64,000 nucleotides of DNA from Deltaproteobacteria bacterium (GCA_005879535.1 VBKI01000048.1:1-64000); one strand, 5' to 3'. Positions 33,578 through 43,935 are shown, numbered from the stretch's first letter. Numbers and translations: made by a program. Notes: a model not told the origin generated them from the letters alone.

Positions 33578-35263
33578 ATGAAGCTGATCATCGAAGACGA
33601 TGAGGGGCACAAGACCGTCGTTCCCGTCGTCCGTGACGAGATCACCATCGGCCGCAACGACGGGAACATCGTCCGGCTCGCCGAGAAGAACGTCTCGCGG
33701 CAGCACGGCAGGCTGCTGCGCGAGTCGGGGCACTACTACATCGAGGACCTGGACAGCTTCACCGGCATCCGCGTCAACGGCGAGAAGATCGCCGGAAAGC
33801 ACGTCGTGCAGGACGGCGATCTGATCCAGATCAGCGAGTACGATCTCATCCTCGAGGAAGGTCCCGACGACCGGGCGCCGCCTCCGCCGGTTCCGCAGAT
33901 CGACACCGAGGCGCAAGCCCGGAGGATGGCCGAGACCGCCACCATCCGTCTCTCGGATCTGCGCCCGGCGGACGTGGAGGTCCCCGCGCAGGACGTTCCG
34001 CCGGGGCAGCGGGCGAAGCTGGTCGGCATCTCCGGCAAGCATCGCGGCGAGGAGCTGGTGCTCGGCCGCAGCCCCATCCGCCTCGGCCGGTCCGATGAAA
34101 ACGATCTGCAGATCGAGCACCCGTCGATCTCGCGCAAGCACCTGCGCCTCCACCTCGACAACGGCACCTGGAAGGTGATGGACGCGGAGTCGCGCAACGG
34201 CGTCCGCGTGAACGGCGAGCCGTATGCGCAGATCGGCCTGCGCCATGGCGACGTTCTCGAGGTGGGCCACCTGCGGTACGCCTTCGTCGAGCCCGGGCGC
34301 GCCTTCCAGCTCCCGCCGGAGCTGACGCCTCTGGCATCGGCCCCCCTGGCGTCGCCGCCCACGCGCACCGGCCTCTGGGTAGGCATCGGCATCGCCAGCG
34401 TTGCGCTGCTGGCTGCGGCGATCTTCCTCATCCTGCGGAATCGGGCCGATGCGGAGATCGCGCAACGCCTTCGGGTGCAACGCGCCGAGAAGCTCCGCGT
34501 GGCGCAGGAGCTCGTGGCCGCGCATCGGTACACCGAGGCGTACCAGAACCTCGACTCCGCGCGCCGGCTGGGCGCGAGCGCGGCGGAGCTCAAGGATGTG
34601 GATGCGGTGGAGCGGGAGTCCCGCGCCGAGGATCTCTACCGGGAGATGGAGACCGCCATCGCAGCGCAGGATTGGGATCGGGCGCGCAAGCTGTTCGAGG
34701 CGCTCTCCGCGACCCAGACGTTCCATGGTGCAAAGGCGGCGGAGAAGGCCGATGTCGTCAAAAATGCCTACGTCAACGCTCATCTCGGCACCGCTGTCCG
34801 CCTCCGCGGCAACGACAACGCCGGCTGCCTCGCGGAAGCCCAACTCGCCCTTTTGGCAAATCCGCAGAACGCCGAGGCCCGCGCGCTCACCGAAGCATGC
34901 AAAGCTCCGGCGGCGTCGGCAGCGCCGGCCCGGCCCCCGCGCACCGCTCCTGCTCGCGTCGCTGCCGCACCCCGCGCATTCGACGAGGCGGAAGCGCGGC
35001 GGCTGCTCACCGAAGGGAACCAGAAGCTGCTCGCGCAGGATCTCTCCGCGGCGATCGTGCTGTACCAGAAGGCGCTCACGCTAAAGCCGGGCAAGTCCGT
35101 TCTCGCCGGGCTATATCGGAGCATGGGCATCGCCTTCACCCGGCAAGGGAACATGGAAGAGGGCGCGCACTATTACCGGCTTTATCTCCCACTTTGCGGC
35201 AATGCATCCGAAAGGGCGCAGCTGCAGAAGGTCCTCGATGATTACGATGTCCGAAGGCGCTGA
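33578..35263 (+). CDS. second double-FHA transmembrane protein, paralogue of the upstream gene
   Basis: 561 residues with the same plan: FHA 1 (about 1-92; TIGRNDGN, NVSRQHGR, TGIRVNG), linker, FHA 2 (about 146-238; RLGRSDENDL, SISRKHLR, NGVRVNG), transmembrane helix (266-287) and a helical repeat domain (AEKLRVAQELVAAHRYTEAYQNL, ending in a TPR-like ARRLLTEGNQKLLAQDLSAAIVLYQKAL). The first 25 residues nearly match those of the upstream gene, so this is a tandem duplication that has since diverged. In FHA 1 the usual Asn before GxRVNG is Thr. It ends 82 bases before the Rec-XRE gene. Confidence 0.88.
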   Translation: MKLIIEDDEGHKTVVPVVRDEITIGRNDGNIVRLAEKNVSRQHGRLLRESGHYYIEDLDSFTGIRVNGEKIAGKHVVQDGDLIQISEYDLILEEGPDDRAPPPPVPQIDTEAQARRMAETATIRLSDLRPADVEVPAQDVPPGQRAKLVGISGKHRGEELVLGRSPIRLGRSDENDLQIEHPSISRKHLRLHLDNGTWKVMDAESRNGVRVNGEPYAQIGLRHGDVLEVGHLRYAFVEPGRAFQLPPELTPLASAPLASPPTRTGLWVGIGIASVALLAAAIFLILRNRADAEIAQRLRVQRAEKLRVAQELVAAHRYTEAYQNLDSARRLGASAAELKDVDAVERESRAEDLYREMETAIAAQDWDRARKLFEALSATQTFHGAKAAEKADVVKNAYVNAHLGTAVRLRGNDNAGCLAEAQLALLANPQNAEARALTEACKAPAASAAPARPPRTAPARVAAAPRAFDEAEARRLLTEGNQKLLAQDLSAAIVLYQKALTLKPGKSVLAGLYRSMGIAFTRQGNMEEGAHYYRLYLPLCGNASERAQLQKVLDDYDVRRR

Positions 35264-35345
35264 TGTGGGCGCGGAACGCACCGCATTCGCGGTAGACGAT
35301 CGCACCGGTCACCCTGTAGATTCCGTCGCCCGAAGGGGTGGCACG

Positions 35346-35939
35346 GTGGATATCCGCACTCTGGTGGTCGACGACGATCAGGATTCCTGCGACCTGATCG
35401 AGCGCATCCTCAAGCGGGAGGGATACCGCGTCGCGACGCTCACCGACCCACGCAAGGTGGAGGACGAGCTGCGCAAGGCGGACATCCATCTCGCCATCGT
35501 CGATCTGAAGATGCCGGATCTCTCCGGGTTGGACGTCGCGCAGATCATCAAGCGGCACGACTCCGACTGCTCCGTGATCCTCATGACCGGGTACGCGACG
35601 CTGGACTCGGCGGTGAGCGCGTTGCGGTACGGCGTCGTCGACTACCTCCGCAAGCCGGTCCGCGAGGACGAGCTGCTCGGCTCGGTGAACCGGGCGCTGG
35701 CGGCGAAGGGACTCTCGCTGCTGCCGGAAGAGGAGCTGCACCGGAACATCGGCACCTGCATCCGCGACCTGCGCAAGAAGCGCTCGCTGACGTTGAAGCA
35801 GCTGGCGAAGCGGACCGGGCTGTCGGTGTCGCTGCTGTCGCAGATCGAGCGGGCGGAGAGCAGCGCCAGCGTGACCTCGCTGTACAAGATCGCGCACGCT
35901 CTCAAGATCCGCCTGCCGGAGCTGTTCGCGCGCGTCTGA
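35346..35939 (+). CDS. response regulator with XRE-type helix-turn-helix output
   Basis: 197 residues. Receiver domain 1 to about 120: VVDDDQDS acidic cluster, Asp53 phospho-acceptor (AIVDLKMPDLSG), Thr81 (LMTGYA) and Lys103 (LRKPVRE). The output is an HTH_3/XRE domain at about 138-192 (LRKKRSLTLKQLAKRTGLSVSLLSQIER). XRE domains normally belong to phage-type or SinR-like repressors, and their fusion to a receiver is uncommon. The GTG start follows GAAGGGG by about eight bases; an upstream ATG at 35247 overlapping the FHA gene is the alternative. No partner kinase is adjacent. Confidence 0.85.
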   Translation: MDIRTLVVDDDQDSCDLIERILKREGYRVATLTDPRKVEDELRKADIHLAIVDLKMPDLSGLDVAQIIKRHDSDCSVILMTGYATLDSAVSALRYGVVDYLRKPVREDELLGSVNRALAAKGLSLLPEEELHRNIGTCIRDLRKKRSLTLKQLAKRTGLSVSLLSQIERAESSASVTSLYKIAHALKIRLPELFARV

Positions 35940-36018
35940 GGAGCTCGCAACCTGCTCGGGTGTTCGTTGGGTCCGCCGCGCCGGACTTGAAACGAACGCG
36001 ATGCGCGGTGACGTTGCG

Positions 36019-36231
36019 CTACTTGAGCACCACCAGCACGTCCCCCTCGCTGACCGGCTGCGTCTCCTTGCACCGGATCTCCGCGACCCGCCCGTCCTCG
36101 GGCGCCTCGACGGGCATCTCCATCTTCATGCTCTCGAGGATCACCAGCACGTCGCCGGCCTTCACTTCGTCGCCGACCTTCTTCTCGATCTTCCAGACGG
36201 TGCCGGTGATGTGGGCGGGGACGTCGGGCAT
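36019..36231 (-). CDS. minimal biotinyl-domain carrier protein
   Basis: 70 residues consisting of one biotin/lipoyl domain: GTVWKIEKKVGDEVKAGDVL, then the biotinylation hairpin ESMKMEMPV (Lys in the MKM motif) and a closing GDVLVVL. BCCP of acetyl-CoA carboxylase is usually 150 or more residues with an N-terminal extension; this one is only the carrier domain. It starts one base after the stop of the biotin carboxylase gene, so the pair acts together. The acyl-CoA specificity depends on a carboxyltransferase not present here. Confidence 0.88.
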   Translation of the reverse strand: MPDVPAHITGTVWKIEKKVGDEVKAGDVLVILESMKMEMPVEAPEDGRVAEIRCKETQPVSEGDVLVVLK

Positions 36232-36232
36232 G

Positions 36233-37591
36233 TCAGAGCCTCTCCAGGAAATGGGTGTCGAATTCGCCGCGCGCAAAGGCGTCGCTCGCGAGGACCTTCA
36301 GGTGGGTGGGAATGTTGGTCTTCACGCCCTCGATGGAAAAGCGCTCCAGCGCTCCACGCATGCGCGCGATGGCCTGGTCGCGCGTGTCCGCAAAGGCGAT
36401 CATCTTGGCGAGCAGCGAGTCGTAGTACGGCGTCACGGTGTCGCCGGCGCGATAGCCGGCGTCGATCCGGACGCCGTCGTGGAACGTCCCGTCGGCCGGC
36501 ACGGGAGCATCGAAGCGCTTCACCGGTCCCGGCGAGGGGAAGAACTTCACCGGATCCTCGGCGTTGATCCGGCACTCGATGGCGTGGCCGCGGGGACGCA
36601 GATCGTCTTGCCCCAGCGGGAGCTTCTCGCCGGCGGCGATCCGCAGCTGGAGCTGCACGAGATCGAGTCCCGTGGTCGCTTCCGTCACCGGATGCTCGAC
36701 CTGGAGGCGCGCGTTGAGCTCGATGAAGTACACCTCGTCGCCGACCAGCAGGAACTCGCAGGTGCCCGCGTTCGCGTACCCCACTGCCCGCGCCGCGCAA
36801 AGGCCCGCGTCGAGGAGCTTGCGCAACACCCGCGGTCGCGGCTCGGGTAGATCGAACGCCGGAGGCGGCGCCTCCTCGATGACCTTCTGGTGCCGCCGCT
36901 GGATGGAACACTCCCGCGCCCCCGCCGCCAGCGTCAATCGGCCGTCGCCGAGGATCTGCACCTCGACGTGGCGTGGCCGCTCGAAGTACCGCTCGAGGTA
37001 CACGGCGTCCTTCCCGAACGAGGCGCGCGCCCGATCCGAGCATGCCCGCAACGCCTTCATCAGCTCCTGCTCGTCGCGCGCGACCTGCATCCCGATGCCG
37101 CCGCCGCCCGCCGCCGCCTTCACCAGCAGCGGATATCCGAGCGACGACGCCGCGGCCTTCGCGCCGACCTCCTCGCCGACATGCCCCTCCGAGCCCGGCA
37201 CCACCGGAACGCCCGCGGCCCGCATCACCGAGCGCGCCTGCGCCTTGTCCTTGATCGCGCGCATCGCACCGGGCGGCGGGCCCACGAACACGATGCCCGC
37301 CTGCGCGCAGGCCTCGGCGAATTCCGCCTGCTCAGAAAGGAAGCCATAGCCGGGATGGATGGCGCGTGCTCCCATCTGCCGGGCAGCGGCGAGAATCTTC
37401 GCTCCGTCGAGATAGCTCTCCCGCGCCGGCGGCGGTCCCAGGCGCACCGCCTCGTCGCACGCCTCGACGTGGAGCGCCTTCGCGTCCGCGTCGGAAAAGA
37501 CGGCGACAGTCTTGACACCAAGCGCCCGGGCCGCTCGCGCCACGCGGCAGGCGATCTCGCCGCGATTGGCGATGAGGATCTTTTCGAACAA
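36233..37591 (-). CDS. accC: biotin carboxylase
   Basis: 452 residues. ATP-grasp enzyme that carboxylates biotin on its carrier. FEKILIANRGEIACRV opens the family, HPGYGFLSEQAEFAE follows, and the glycine-rich ATP loop is KAAAGGGGIGM. HVEVQILGD, CSIQRRHQKVIEEAP and FIELNARLQVEHPVTE give the metal and bicarbonate sites. The C-terminus shows TNIPTHLKVL. Full length. It could serve acetyl-, propionyl- or another acyl-CoA carboxylase; the symbol is the general one. Confidence 0.9.
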   Translation of the reverse strand: MFEKILIANRGEIACRVARAARALGVKTVAVFSDADAKALHVEACDEAVRLGPPPARESYLDGAKILAAARQMGARAIHPGYGFLSEQAEFAEACAQAGIVFVGPPPGAMRAIKDKAQARSVMRAAGVPVVPGSEGHVGEEVGAKAAASSLGYPLLVKAAAGGGGIGMQVARDEQELMKALRACSDRARASFGKDAVYLERYFERPRHVEVQILGDGRLTLAAGARECSIQRRHQKVIEEAPPPAFDLPEPRPRVLRKLLDAGLCAARAVGYANAGTCEFLLVGDEVYFIELNARLQVEHPVTEATTGLDLVQLQLRIAAGEKLPLGQDDLRPRGHAIECRINAEDPVKFFPSPGPVKRFDAPVPADGTFHDGVRIDAGYRAGDTVTPYYDSLLAKMIAFADTRDQAIARMRGALERFSIEGVKTNIPTHLKVLASDAFARGEFDTHFLERL

Positions 37592-37701
37592 GCAGTCAAG
37601 CCCTCCGTGAAGGGCGCGCAGTCTACTCCAGAAAAAGCGGGTCGCGGTGCGTTGACCGGCTCCACGCGCGCGGCATAGTCTGCGTCACGAGGTCGGGGGC
37701 G

Positions 37702-38106
37702 ATGCGCATGGCGAGAGCGAAGTACCAGCGCAGACGGACGCGGCGCGGAGCGGCCATGGTGGTCGATCTCTCCTCGGTGCGCGCCCAGCGCCGCCGCGAG
37801 CAGGCGGAAGAGCGCGTGCGCGACGCGATGGACGAGAACCGCGCCGCGCTCTCCCGCCTCTTCGCGAGCGGGCTCATCTTCACGCAGAAGGGAGCCCGCG
37901 CCGGACGGGATCTGTTGCTCGCGCACCAGGCGCTGCTGCGTACTGCCGACCTGTTCGCCCGCCTCGTCGAACCTTCCGCTCGCGACGACGCCGCGTTGAA
38001 GCACCGCGCGGAGGAAGTCTTCGCCCACCTCGACTCGCAGCTCGCCCGCACCGCGCAGCTCACGGCGCGCACCGGCGAATTCCTCTCGGGCCGCGGCCGG
38101 GACTGA
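37702..38106 (+). CDS. small helical protein of unknown function
   Basis: 134 residues, highly Arg/Ala/Glu-rich and predicted almost wholly helical. After a basic N-terminus (MRMARAKYQRRRTRRG) come VRAQRRREQAEERVRDAMDE, ALSRLFASGLIFTQKGARAGRD and a long helix pair ending in GEFLSGRGRD. An internal ATG at 37756 (MVVDLSSVRAQ) is an alternative start. No transmembrane segment or known family. It lies divergent from accC and convergent with ftsZ, so context gives no hint. Confidence 0.6.
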   Translation: MRMARAKYQRRRTRRGAAMVVDLSSVRAQRRREQAEERVRDAMDENRAALSRLFASGLIFTQKGARAGRDLLLAHQALLRTADLFARLVEPSARDDAALKHRAEEVFAHLDSQLARTAQLTARTGEFLSGRGRD

Positions 38107-38187
38107 GCAGCGCGTTCGACGCACCTCCGGTGCGGCAGCGGCTAGCGCCGTCGCATGAGGCGCAGCCGTCTTCGCCGCTTGCGGTTC

Positions 38188-39426
38188 TTACTCCCCATTG
38201 CGCAGGAACGTCGGGACATCCAGCTCGTCCTCCGACGCTCCGGTGAGCTGCCGCAGCTCTTCCCACGAGAGGTGCCGCACCGGCTTCTGCGGAGGCGCCG
38301 GCGTCACCCGCGGCGGAGCCGGAGGAGGCGTCGCCGCGCGGTGGATCTCCGGCGTCCGCTGCGGCGCCGCGTGACGCGGTCCGGCCGGTTCCGTCGTCTG
38401 AGGCATCGCCAGCGTTCCCTGCGTCGGTCCGCGCACCTGCCGGGTCGCATCCAGCCGCTCGATCCGCCGCGCGTCGCGCGTCGTGAAGCCGGTGGCGATC
38501 ACCGTGATCTTGAGCCGGTCGCCCATCGCGTCGTCGATCACGCTTCCGAAGATGATGTTCGCGTCCTCGTGGGCGGCCTCCTGGATCAGCGAGCAGGCCT
38601 GGTTCACCTCGACGAGGGTCATGTTCCCGCCGCCGGTGATGTTGATCAGGATGCCGGTGGCGCCGTCGATCTGCACGTCCTCGAGGAGCGGGCTTTCCAC
38701 CGCCGCCCGCGCGGCGACCATCGCCCGCGTCTCTCCCGTCGCGGTGCCGGTGCCCATCAGGGCCACGCCCATGTTGCTCATGATCGTGCGCACGTCGGCG
38801 AAGTCGACGTTGATCAGTCCGGGAATGGTGATCAGATCGGAGATGCCCTGCACCGCGTTGAGCAGGACTTCGTCAGCCTTCTTGAACGTGTCGAGCAGCG
38901 TCGTCTTCTCGTCCGCGACGGCGAGCAGGCGCTGGTTTGGGATCGTGATCAGCGTGTCGACGGTGTTCTTCAGCTCGGCGATTCCGTGATCGGCCTGCTT
39001 CAGCCGCCGCTTGCCCTCGAACATGAAGGGCTTGGTGACCACGCCCACGGTCAACGCTCCCACGCCGCGGGCGATGTCGGCGATGATCGGCGCGCCGCCC
39101 GTGCCGGTCCCGCCGCCCATGCCGGCGGTGACGAACACCATGTCCGCCCCCTCCAGCGCCGCCGCGATCTTCTCGCGGTCCTCGAGCGCCGCCTGCCGCC
39201 CGATCTCCGGGTTCGCGCCGGCGCCCAGTCCCTTCGTCACCATCGCGCCGAGCTGGATCTTGGTGGCCGCGCGGTTGTGCTGGAGCGCCTGGCAGTCGGT
39301 GTTCGCGGCGATGAAGTCCACGCCGGTGAGGCCGGCGAGGATCATCGTGTTCAGAGCGTTGCCGCCCCCTCCGCCGACGCCGACCACCTTGATCTTCGCG
39401 CCGAGCTCACCCGTCATCTCGTTCAT
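38188..39426 (-). CDS. ftsZ: cell division GTPase FtsZ
   Basis: 412 residues, tubulin homologue that forms the Z ring. [16 protein letters not shown] is the N-terminus of the Rossmann domain, [13 protein letters not shown] is the tubulin signature at about 98-110, and [14 protein letters not shown] and the [12 protein letters not shown]7 loop follow. A Pro/Ala-rich linker (about 340-385) ends in [12 protein letters not shown], the conserved C-terminal peptide that binds FtsA. The start at 39426 has GGAGGGG upstream; ATG 39441 overlaps the ftsA stop. Last gene of the dcw cluster. Confidence 0.97.
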   Translation of the reverse strand: MNEMTGELGAKIKVVGVGGGGGNALNTMILAGLTGVDFIAANTDCQALQHNRAATKIQLGAMVTKGLGAGANPEIGRQAALEDREKIAAALEGADMVFVTAGMGGGTGTGGAPIIADIARGVGALTVGVVTKPFMFEGKRRLKQADHGIAELKNTVDTLITIPNQRLLAVADEKTTLLDTFKKADEVLLNAVQGISDLITIPGLINVDFADVRTIMSNMGVALMGTGTATGETRAMVAARAAVESPLLEDVQIDGATGILINITGGGNMTLVEVNQACSLIQEAAHEDANIIFGSVIDDAMGDRLKITVIATGFTTRDARRIERLDATRQVRGPTQGTLAMPQTTEPAGPRHAAPQRTPEIHRAATPPPAPPRVTPAPPQKPVRHLSWEELRQLTGASEDELDVPTFLRNGE

Positions 39427-39440
39427 GACCCCTCCGGCCA

Positions 39441-40667
39441 TTAGAACAGCTCCTTGACCCAGCTCAAGAATCGCTCCCGGATCGACGCGCCATCGCCGGC
39501 GCCCAGATAGGCGCGGTTCTGCGTGCCTTGCCTCGCGCCGTAGAGGAGCAGGCCCACCGCGGTGGCATGCTGCGGGCTCTTCACAACGTCGGTGAGGCCG
39601 CCGATCCCGCGCGGCAAGCCGCGGCGCACGGGCAGCCCGAGCACCTCCTCGGCCAGCTCCGGCATCCCGTGCAGATTCGTGGTTCCCCCCGTGAGGACCG
39701 CCCCGCTCGCGAGCAGATCCTCCTGGCCCGCTTTCTGGATCTCGCGATGGATGAGCTGGAACAGCTCCTCCACCCGCGGCTCGATGATCTCGCAGAGGAT
39801 GCGCCGGTTGAGCACCCGCGGGGCGCGGCCGCCCACGCTCGGCACCTCGATGGTGTCGTCCTTGTCCAGGCTCGCGCTCTGCGCGCTGCCGAACTTCACC
39901 TTGATCTTTTCCGCCTCGACCATCGGCGTGCGCAGACCGACGGCGATGTCGTTGGTCAGATGGTTGCCGCCGAGCGGGATCACGCTCGTGTGCTGGATGG
40001 CCCCGCCGGAGAAGATCGCCAGATCCGTCGTGCCGCCGCCGATGTCCACCAGCGCGACGCCCAGCTCCTTCTCCTCTTCCGCCAGCACCGCCTCCGCGGA
40101 AGCGAGCGGCTCGAGCACGATGTCTGCCACTTGCAGCCCGGTCCGGCCGCAGCACTTGACGATGTTCTGGGCGCTGCTGACCGCCGCGGTGACGATGTGC
40201 ACCTTCGCTTCCAGGCGCACTCCGCTCATTCCCAGCGGCTCGCGGATGCCGTCCTGCTCGTCGATGATGTACTCCTGCGGGAGGACGTGGAGGATCTCGC
40301 GGTCCTGCGGAATGTTGATGGCGCGGGCGGCATCGAGGACGCGCTCGAGATCGCCCTGCTTCACTTCCTTGTCCTTCACCGCCACCACGCCCTGCGAGTT
40401 GAAGCCGCGGATGTGACCGCCGGCGATGCCCGCATAGACGGCGCTGATCTCGGCCCCGGCCATCAGCTCCGCTTCCTCCACCGCCTTGTGGATGGAGGAG
40501 ACCGTCGCCTCGATGTTGATCACCACGCCTTTGCGCAGCCCGCGGGAGGGGTGCGTGCCGATGCCGATCACGTCGATCCCGCCGGGATTGACCTCGCCGA
40601 CGATGCAGCAGATCTTGGTGGTCCCGATGTCGAGCCCGACGACGATTTCGCCCTTCTTCTGCGCCAT
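39441..40667 (-). CDS. ftsA: cell division protein FtsA
   Basis: 408 residues, actin-fold protein that ties FtsZ to the membrane. [18 protein letters not shown] is the phosphate-1 loop, [21 protein letters not shown] lies in the 1C domain, [15 protein letters not shown] is phosphate-2, and [21 protein letters not shown] is the adenosine motif. It ends in the amphipathic membrane anchor [10 protein letters not shown]. It starts six bases after ftsQ. Confidence 0.96.
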   Translation of the reverse strand: MAQKKGEIVVGLDIGTTKICCIVGEVNPGGIDVIGIGTHPSRGLRKGVVINIEATVSSIHKAVEEAELMAGAEISAVYAGIAGGHIRGFNSQGVVAVKDKEVKQGDLERVLDAARAINIPQDREILHVLPQEYIIDEQDGIREPLGMSGVRLEAKVHIVTAAVSSAQNIVKCCGRTGLQVADIVLEPLASAEAVLAEEEKELGVALVDIGGGTTDLAIFSGGAIQHTSVIPLGGNHLTNDIAVGLRTPMVEAEKIKVKFGSAQSASLDKDDTIEVPSVGGRAPRVLNRRILCEIIEPRVEELFQLIHREIQKAGQEDLLASGAVLTGGTTNLHGMPELAEEVLGLPVRRGLPRGIGGLTDVVKSPQHATAVGLLLYGARQGTQNRAYLGAGDGASIRERFLSWVKELF

Positions 40668-40673
40668 GGTCGG

Positions 40674-41504
40674 CTACCTCTTGTCGGCCAGGGTGGCGGC
40701 CGCCTGATCGGGACGCGCCGGGTTGTCGAGATCGATCCGCTCGGCCCGCTCCCCGCGGCGGGCCAGCGCCGCGCGCATCTGCGCGAGCCGCTGCAGCTTC
40801 AACGAGACGTCGCCCGCGCCGAGGCGGACCTCCTGCACGGCGCCGCCGTCGTGCGCGAAGACGGTGAAACCACCGCCGTCCTCCAGGCGGATCTCCGAGA
40901 CTGTCCCGAGCGAGAGTCCCGAGGCCTGCCAGGTATCGAGCAGGTGGAGCGCGGCGAAGAGGCGGAGCTGCAGGTCGGGCTTTCGGTCGACCCACGCCTG
41001 CCGCGAGATGCCGGTGAGGATGGGAAGGTCGAGCCCGTCGTCCGCCACGGCCCGCTTGAAGAGGCGACCTTCGTCGTCGAGGACGTACAGCCCTCCGAGC
41101 TCGACCAGCGCCGCGGGCCGGTGCTCGGCGATGCTCGCCACCACCTCGCCTGGAAGCCTCCGCTCGAGCCGCGCGGAGGCGACCCAGGGGTCCGCCTGGA
41201 TCGCGCGCGCCGCGCGTGAAAGGTCGGCAAGGAGCAGGTTCTCGCCAATCCGCAGGCCACTGCGGTGGAACAGGTCCGGCTCGCGCGCGTGCACGAGCCC
41301 GCTGAAGTGGACGGTGCGCAGCGCGAACGCGTCCGATGCCGTGGCCCATTGCCAGACCTGCCATCCGACGAAGCTCAGTGCGCCGCTGACGGCCGCCGCG
41401 GCGACGGTACGCAACAGCGCGCCGAACATCGATCGCCAGGCGGCGCGATCGAGCTCGGCTGCGGCCCGCCGCACCTGGGCCATCTGCAAGGCCTTGAAGG
41501 TCAT
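40674..41504 (-). CDS. ftsQ: cell division protein FtsQ
   Basis: 276 residues, bitopic divisome protein that links FtsZ-side and FtsI/FtsW-side proteins. Cytoplasmic N-terminus of about 28 residues, one transmembrane helix (about 30-50, [20 protein letters not shown]), then the POTRA domain ([52 protein letters not shown]) and the FtsQ beta domain ([21 protein letters not shown]). The ATG overlaps the murB stop (ATGA). Confidence 0.93.
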   Translation of the reverse strand: MTFKALQMAQVRRAAAELDRAAWRSMFGALLRTVAAAAVSGALSFVGWQVWQWATASDAFALRTVHFSGLVHAREPDLFHRSGLRIGENLLLADLSRAARAIQADPWVASARLERRLPGEVVASIAEHRPAALVELGGLYVLDDEGRLFKRAVADDGLDLPILTGISRQAWVDRKPDLQLRLFAALHLLDTWQASGLSLGTVSEIRLEDGGGFTVFAHDGGAVQEVRLGAGDVSLKLQRLAQMRAALARRGERAERIDLDNPARPDQAAATLADKR

Positions 41505-42508
41505 GGTCGCGCCCCCTGCCGGGACTTCGCAGAATCGGGACCCGCCGGCTGGAGATGGTGAGGTTCCAGCTCCCCCGGGAGCGGCGGGTCGAAGTCGCCG
41601 ACGAGCCGCACCTCGGGCTTCAGCTCCACGCCGGCCTTCGCCAGCACGGTAGCGCGCGCCAGCGCGATCAACTCTACGACGTTGGCCGCCGTCGCGCGTC
41701 CGAGATTGACGATGAAGTTCGCGTGCCGGTCGCTGATCTGCGCCCCGCCGCGCGTAGTCCCCTTCAGCCCGGCCTGCTCGATCAGGCGGCCCGCGAAATC
41801 CCCCTTGGGGTTGACGAACACGGAGCCCGAATTGGGCAGGCCGAGCGGCTGGGTGGCGCGGCGCCGATCGACATCGGCTTTCGCCACCTGCTGCTGTTCG
41901 GCCAGCTCCGCATCCGAGCCGCGCCGCACCTTGCACCGCGCACGCGTCACGATGCAGCCGCGCGGCAGCTCGCAATGTCGGTAGCCCAGATGCAGATCCG
42001 CCGCGTCGATCCAGCGCAGCCCTTCCGCCGCCGCCACCTCGACGGCGAGGAGATGGTCGGCCATGCATCCCAAAGGCGTCCCGGCGTTCATCGCCACGAG
42101 CCCGCCGACCGTACCGGGAATCCCTGCAGCCCAGGCGACGCCGATACCGTGGTGCTCCCGGGCAAGCGACAGGAAGCGCGCGATCGCCGCTCCTGCCCCG
42201 AGCGTGAACACGACCGAGTCGCCTCGGCTGTCCACCTCTTCCGGCGCCAGATCCTGCCCCAGCCGGATCACGGTGCCGTTGACGCCCCGATCGCCGACGA
42301 TCGTGTTCGCTCCACCTCCGAGCGAAAGCCAGGGCATCCCGGCGTTGGAGAGCACGGCGAGCACCTCGATCAGCGCCTTGGGGTCGTTGGGGCGCACCCA
42401 GAATTTCGCCGAGCCGCCGACGCGCACGCTGGTGCGCGGCGCCAGCGGCGCCATCTCGATCACCTCGCCGCGCGAAGCGCGGCGCAGATCGGCGAGAAGC
42501 GCCCTCAT
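41501..42508 (-). CDS. murB: UDP-N-acetylenolpyruvoylglucosamine reductase
   Basis: 335 residues. FAD/NADPH enzyme making UDP-MurNAc. [13 protein letters not shown] and [23 protein letters not shown] bind [24 protein letters not shown] is the classic motif, and [27 protein letters not shown] holds the catalytic Ser. A Tyr-containing loop that marks type I MurB is not obvious, so it looks like type II. It overlaps both neighbours by four bases. Confidence 0.95.
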   Translation of the reverse strand: MRALLADLRRASRGEVIEMAPLAPRTSVRVGGSAKFWVRPNDPKALIEVLAVLSNAGMPWLSLGGGANTIVGDRGVNGTVIRLGQDLAPEEVDSRGDSVVFTLGAGAAIARFLSLAREHHGIGVAWAAGIPGTVGGLVAMNAGTPLGCMADHLLAVEVAAAEGLRWIDAADLHLGYRHCELPRGCIVTRARCKVRRGSDAELAEQQQVAKADVDRRRATQPLGLPNSGSVFVNPKGDFAGRLIEQAGLKGTTRGGAQISDRHANFIVNLGRATAANVVELIALARATVLAKAGVELKPEVRLVGDFDPPLPGELEPHHLQPAGPDSAKSRQGARP

Positions 42509-43878
42509 TTGAGCAGCTCCAGCAGCTCTTCGCCGACGTGGGTGATGTCGCCGGCCCCGAGGGTGATCACGAGGTCGCCTTGGCGGACTCTCTCGCGCAG
42601 CGTACGCGCGAGCTCGGCGCGCTCCGCGAAGGAGACGTCGCGGTGGCCGCAGGCCTTCACCGCCTCGTGCAGCCGCGCTCCGGTGATTCCGGCGATCGGG
42701 TCCTCGCCCGCGGCGTAGACCTCCGTCAGCAAGAGAGAATCGGCGTCATTGAAGGCGGTGGCGAACTCGCCGAGCAGGTCGCGCGTCCGGGTGTAACGGT
42801 GCGGCTGGAAGGCGCAGACGATGCGCCGCTGGGGGAAGCTTGCTCGCGCGCCGGCGAGCGTCGCCCGGATCTCCGCGGGGTGATGCCCGTAATCGTCCAC
42901 CACGGTGATCCCGTTCACCTCGCCGCGCACGGTAAAACGCCGCTGGACGCCGGCGAACTCTCCCAGCGCCTCCGCCGTCACCTTGAAGGGGATGCCCAGC
43001 TCGTGCGCCACCGCGCAGCAGGCCAGTGCGTTGAGGACGTTGTGCGCTCCCACCATCCGCAGCGTCACTTCGCCGAGCTGCTTGCCGCGGTAGGAGACGA
43101 GGAACCGGGACTGGAACGGACCGTGCCGGATGTCGTCGGCCCGCCACTCCGCTTGCGGAGAGACGCCGTAGGTGGTGTGCCGCTTGCCGATGCGTGGGAT
43201 CAGGTGCTGCACCACCGGGTGATCGGAGCAGAGAACCGCCAGCCCGTAGAAGGGAACCCGGTCGGCGAAGTCGACGAACGCCTGCTGCAAGGCCTCGACG
43301 GTGCCGTAGTAGTCGAGGTGCTCCGGATCGACGTTGGTGATCACGGCGATCGCCGGGGAGAGACGGAGGAAGGATCCGTCGCTCTCGTCGGCCTCCACCA
43401 CCATCAGCTGACCCTTGCCGAGCTTCGCGTTCGAGCCGAGCGCGTTCAGCTTGCCGCCGACCACGGCAGTGGGATCGAGCTTCGCGTGCGCCAGCACGGT
43501 CGCGATCAGCGAGGTGGTGGTGGTCTTGCCGTGGGAGCCGGCGATGGCGACGCCTTCCTTGAGCCGCATCAGCTCCGCCAGCATCTCGGCGCGGGGAATG
43601 ACCGGAATTCCCCGGTCCCGGGCCGCGATCACCTCGGGATTGCCCTTCCGCACCGCGCTGGAAGTCACCACCACGTCGACGTCGGCGGCCACGTTCTCCG
43701 CCGAGTGACCCGTGGCGATGCTCCCGCCCAGCGAGGCGAGGCGCTTGGTGATGTCGCTTTCCTTGAGATCCGATCCGCTCACCCGGTACCCGAGGTTCAG
43801 CAGGAGCTCGGCGATCCCACTCATGCCGATCCCCCCGATCCCGACGAAGTGGACCTTGACCTTCTTGTTGCGGAACAC
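42505..43878 (-). CDS. murC: UDP-N-acetylmuramate-L-alanine ligase
   Basis: 457 residues. Adds L-Ala to UDP-MurNAc. [19 protein letters not shown] is the N-terminal UDP-binding loop, [17 protein letters not shown] is the ATP loop, [12 protein letters not shown] and [13 protein letters not shown] follow, and [14 protein letters not shown] is the Mur ligase C-terminal motif. The GTG start at 43878 has GAGAGGG upstream. The 77-base gap to murG is unusually large and AT-rich for this cluster and may hold a promoter. Confidence 0.96.
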   Translation of the reverse strand: MFRNKKVKVHFVGIGGIGMSGIAELLLNLGYRVSGSDLKESDITKRLASLGGSIATGHSAENVAADVDVVVTSSAVRKGNPEVIAARDRGIPVIPRAEMLAELMRLKEGVAIAGSHGKTTTTSLIATVLAHAKLDPTAVVGGKLNALGSNAKLGKGQLMVVEADESDGSFLRLSPAIAVITNVDPEHLDYYGTVEALQQAFVDFADRVPFYGLAVLCSDHPVVQHLIPRIGKRHTTYGVSPQAEWRADDIRHGPFQSRFLVSYRGKQLGEVTLRMVGAHNVLNALACCAVAHELGIPFKVTAEALGEFAGVQRRFTVRGEVNGITVVDDYGHHPAEIRATLAGARASFPQRRIVCAFQPHRYTRTRDLLGEFATAFNDADSLLLTEVYAAGEDPIAGITGARLHEAVKACGHRDVSFAERAELARTLRERVRQGDLVITLGAGDITHVGEELLELLK

Positions 43879-43905
43879 GGCTGGGTCCCTCTCCTCACTA
43901 CGGCG

Positions 43906-43935
43906 AATGTACTCGATTCGATCTACGATAATCAA
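43906..43935 (-). promoter_or_regulatory. possible internal promoter ahead of murC
   Basis: In the AT-rich murG-murC gap the minus strand reads TTGATT (43935-43930), then 18 bases and TACATT (43911-43906), or GTACAT with 17 bases. It would give murC, murB, ftsQ, ftsA and ftsZ a second transcript. Match to consensus is moderate. Confidence 0.35.

Noticed and set aside
38188-41364. An open frame of over 1000 codons running into ftsZ
   Set aside because: Only the last 412 residues are FtsZ; the upstream part is an out-of-frame reading of ftsA and ftsQ.
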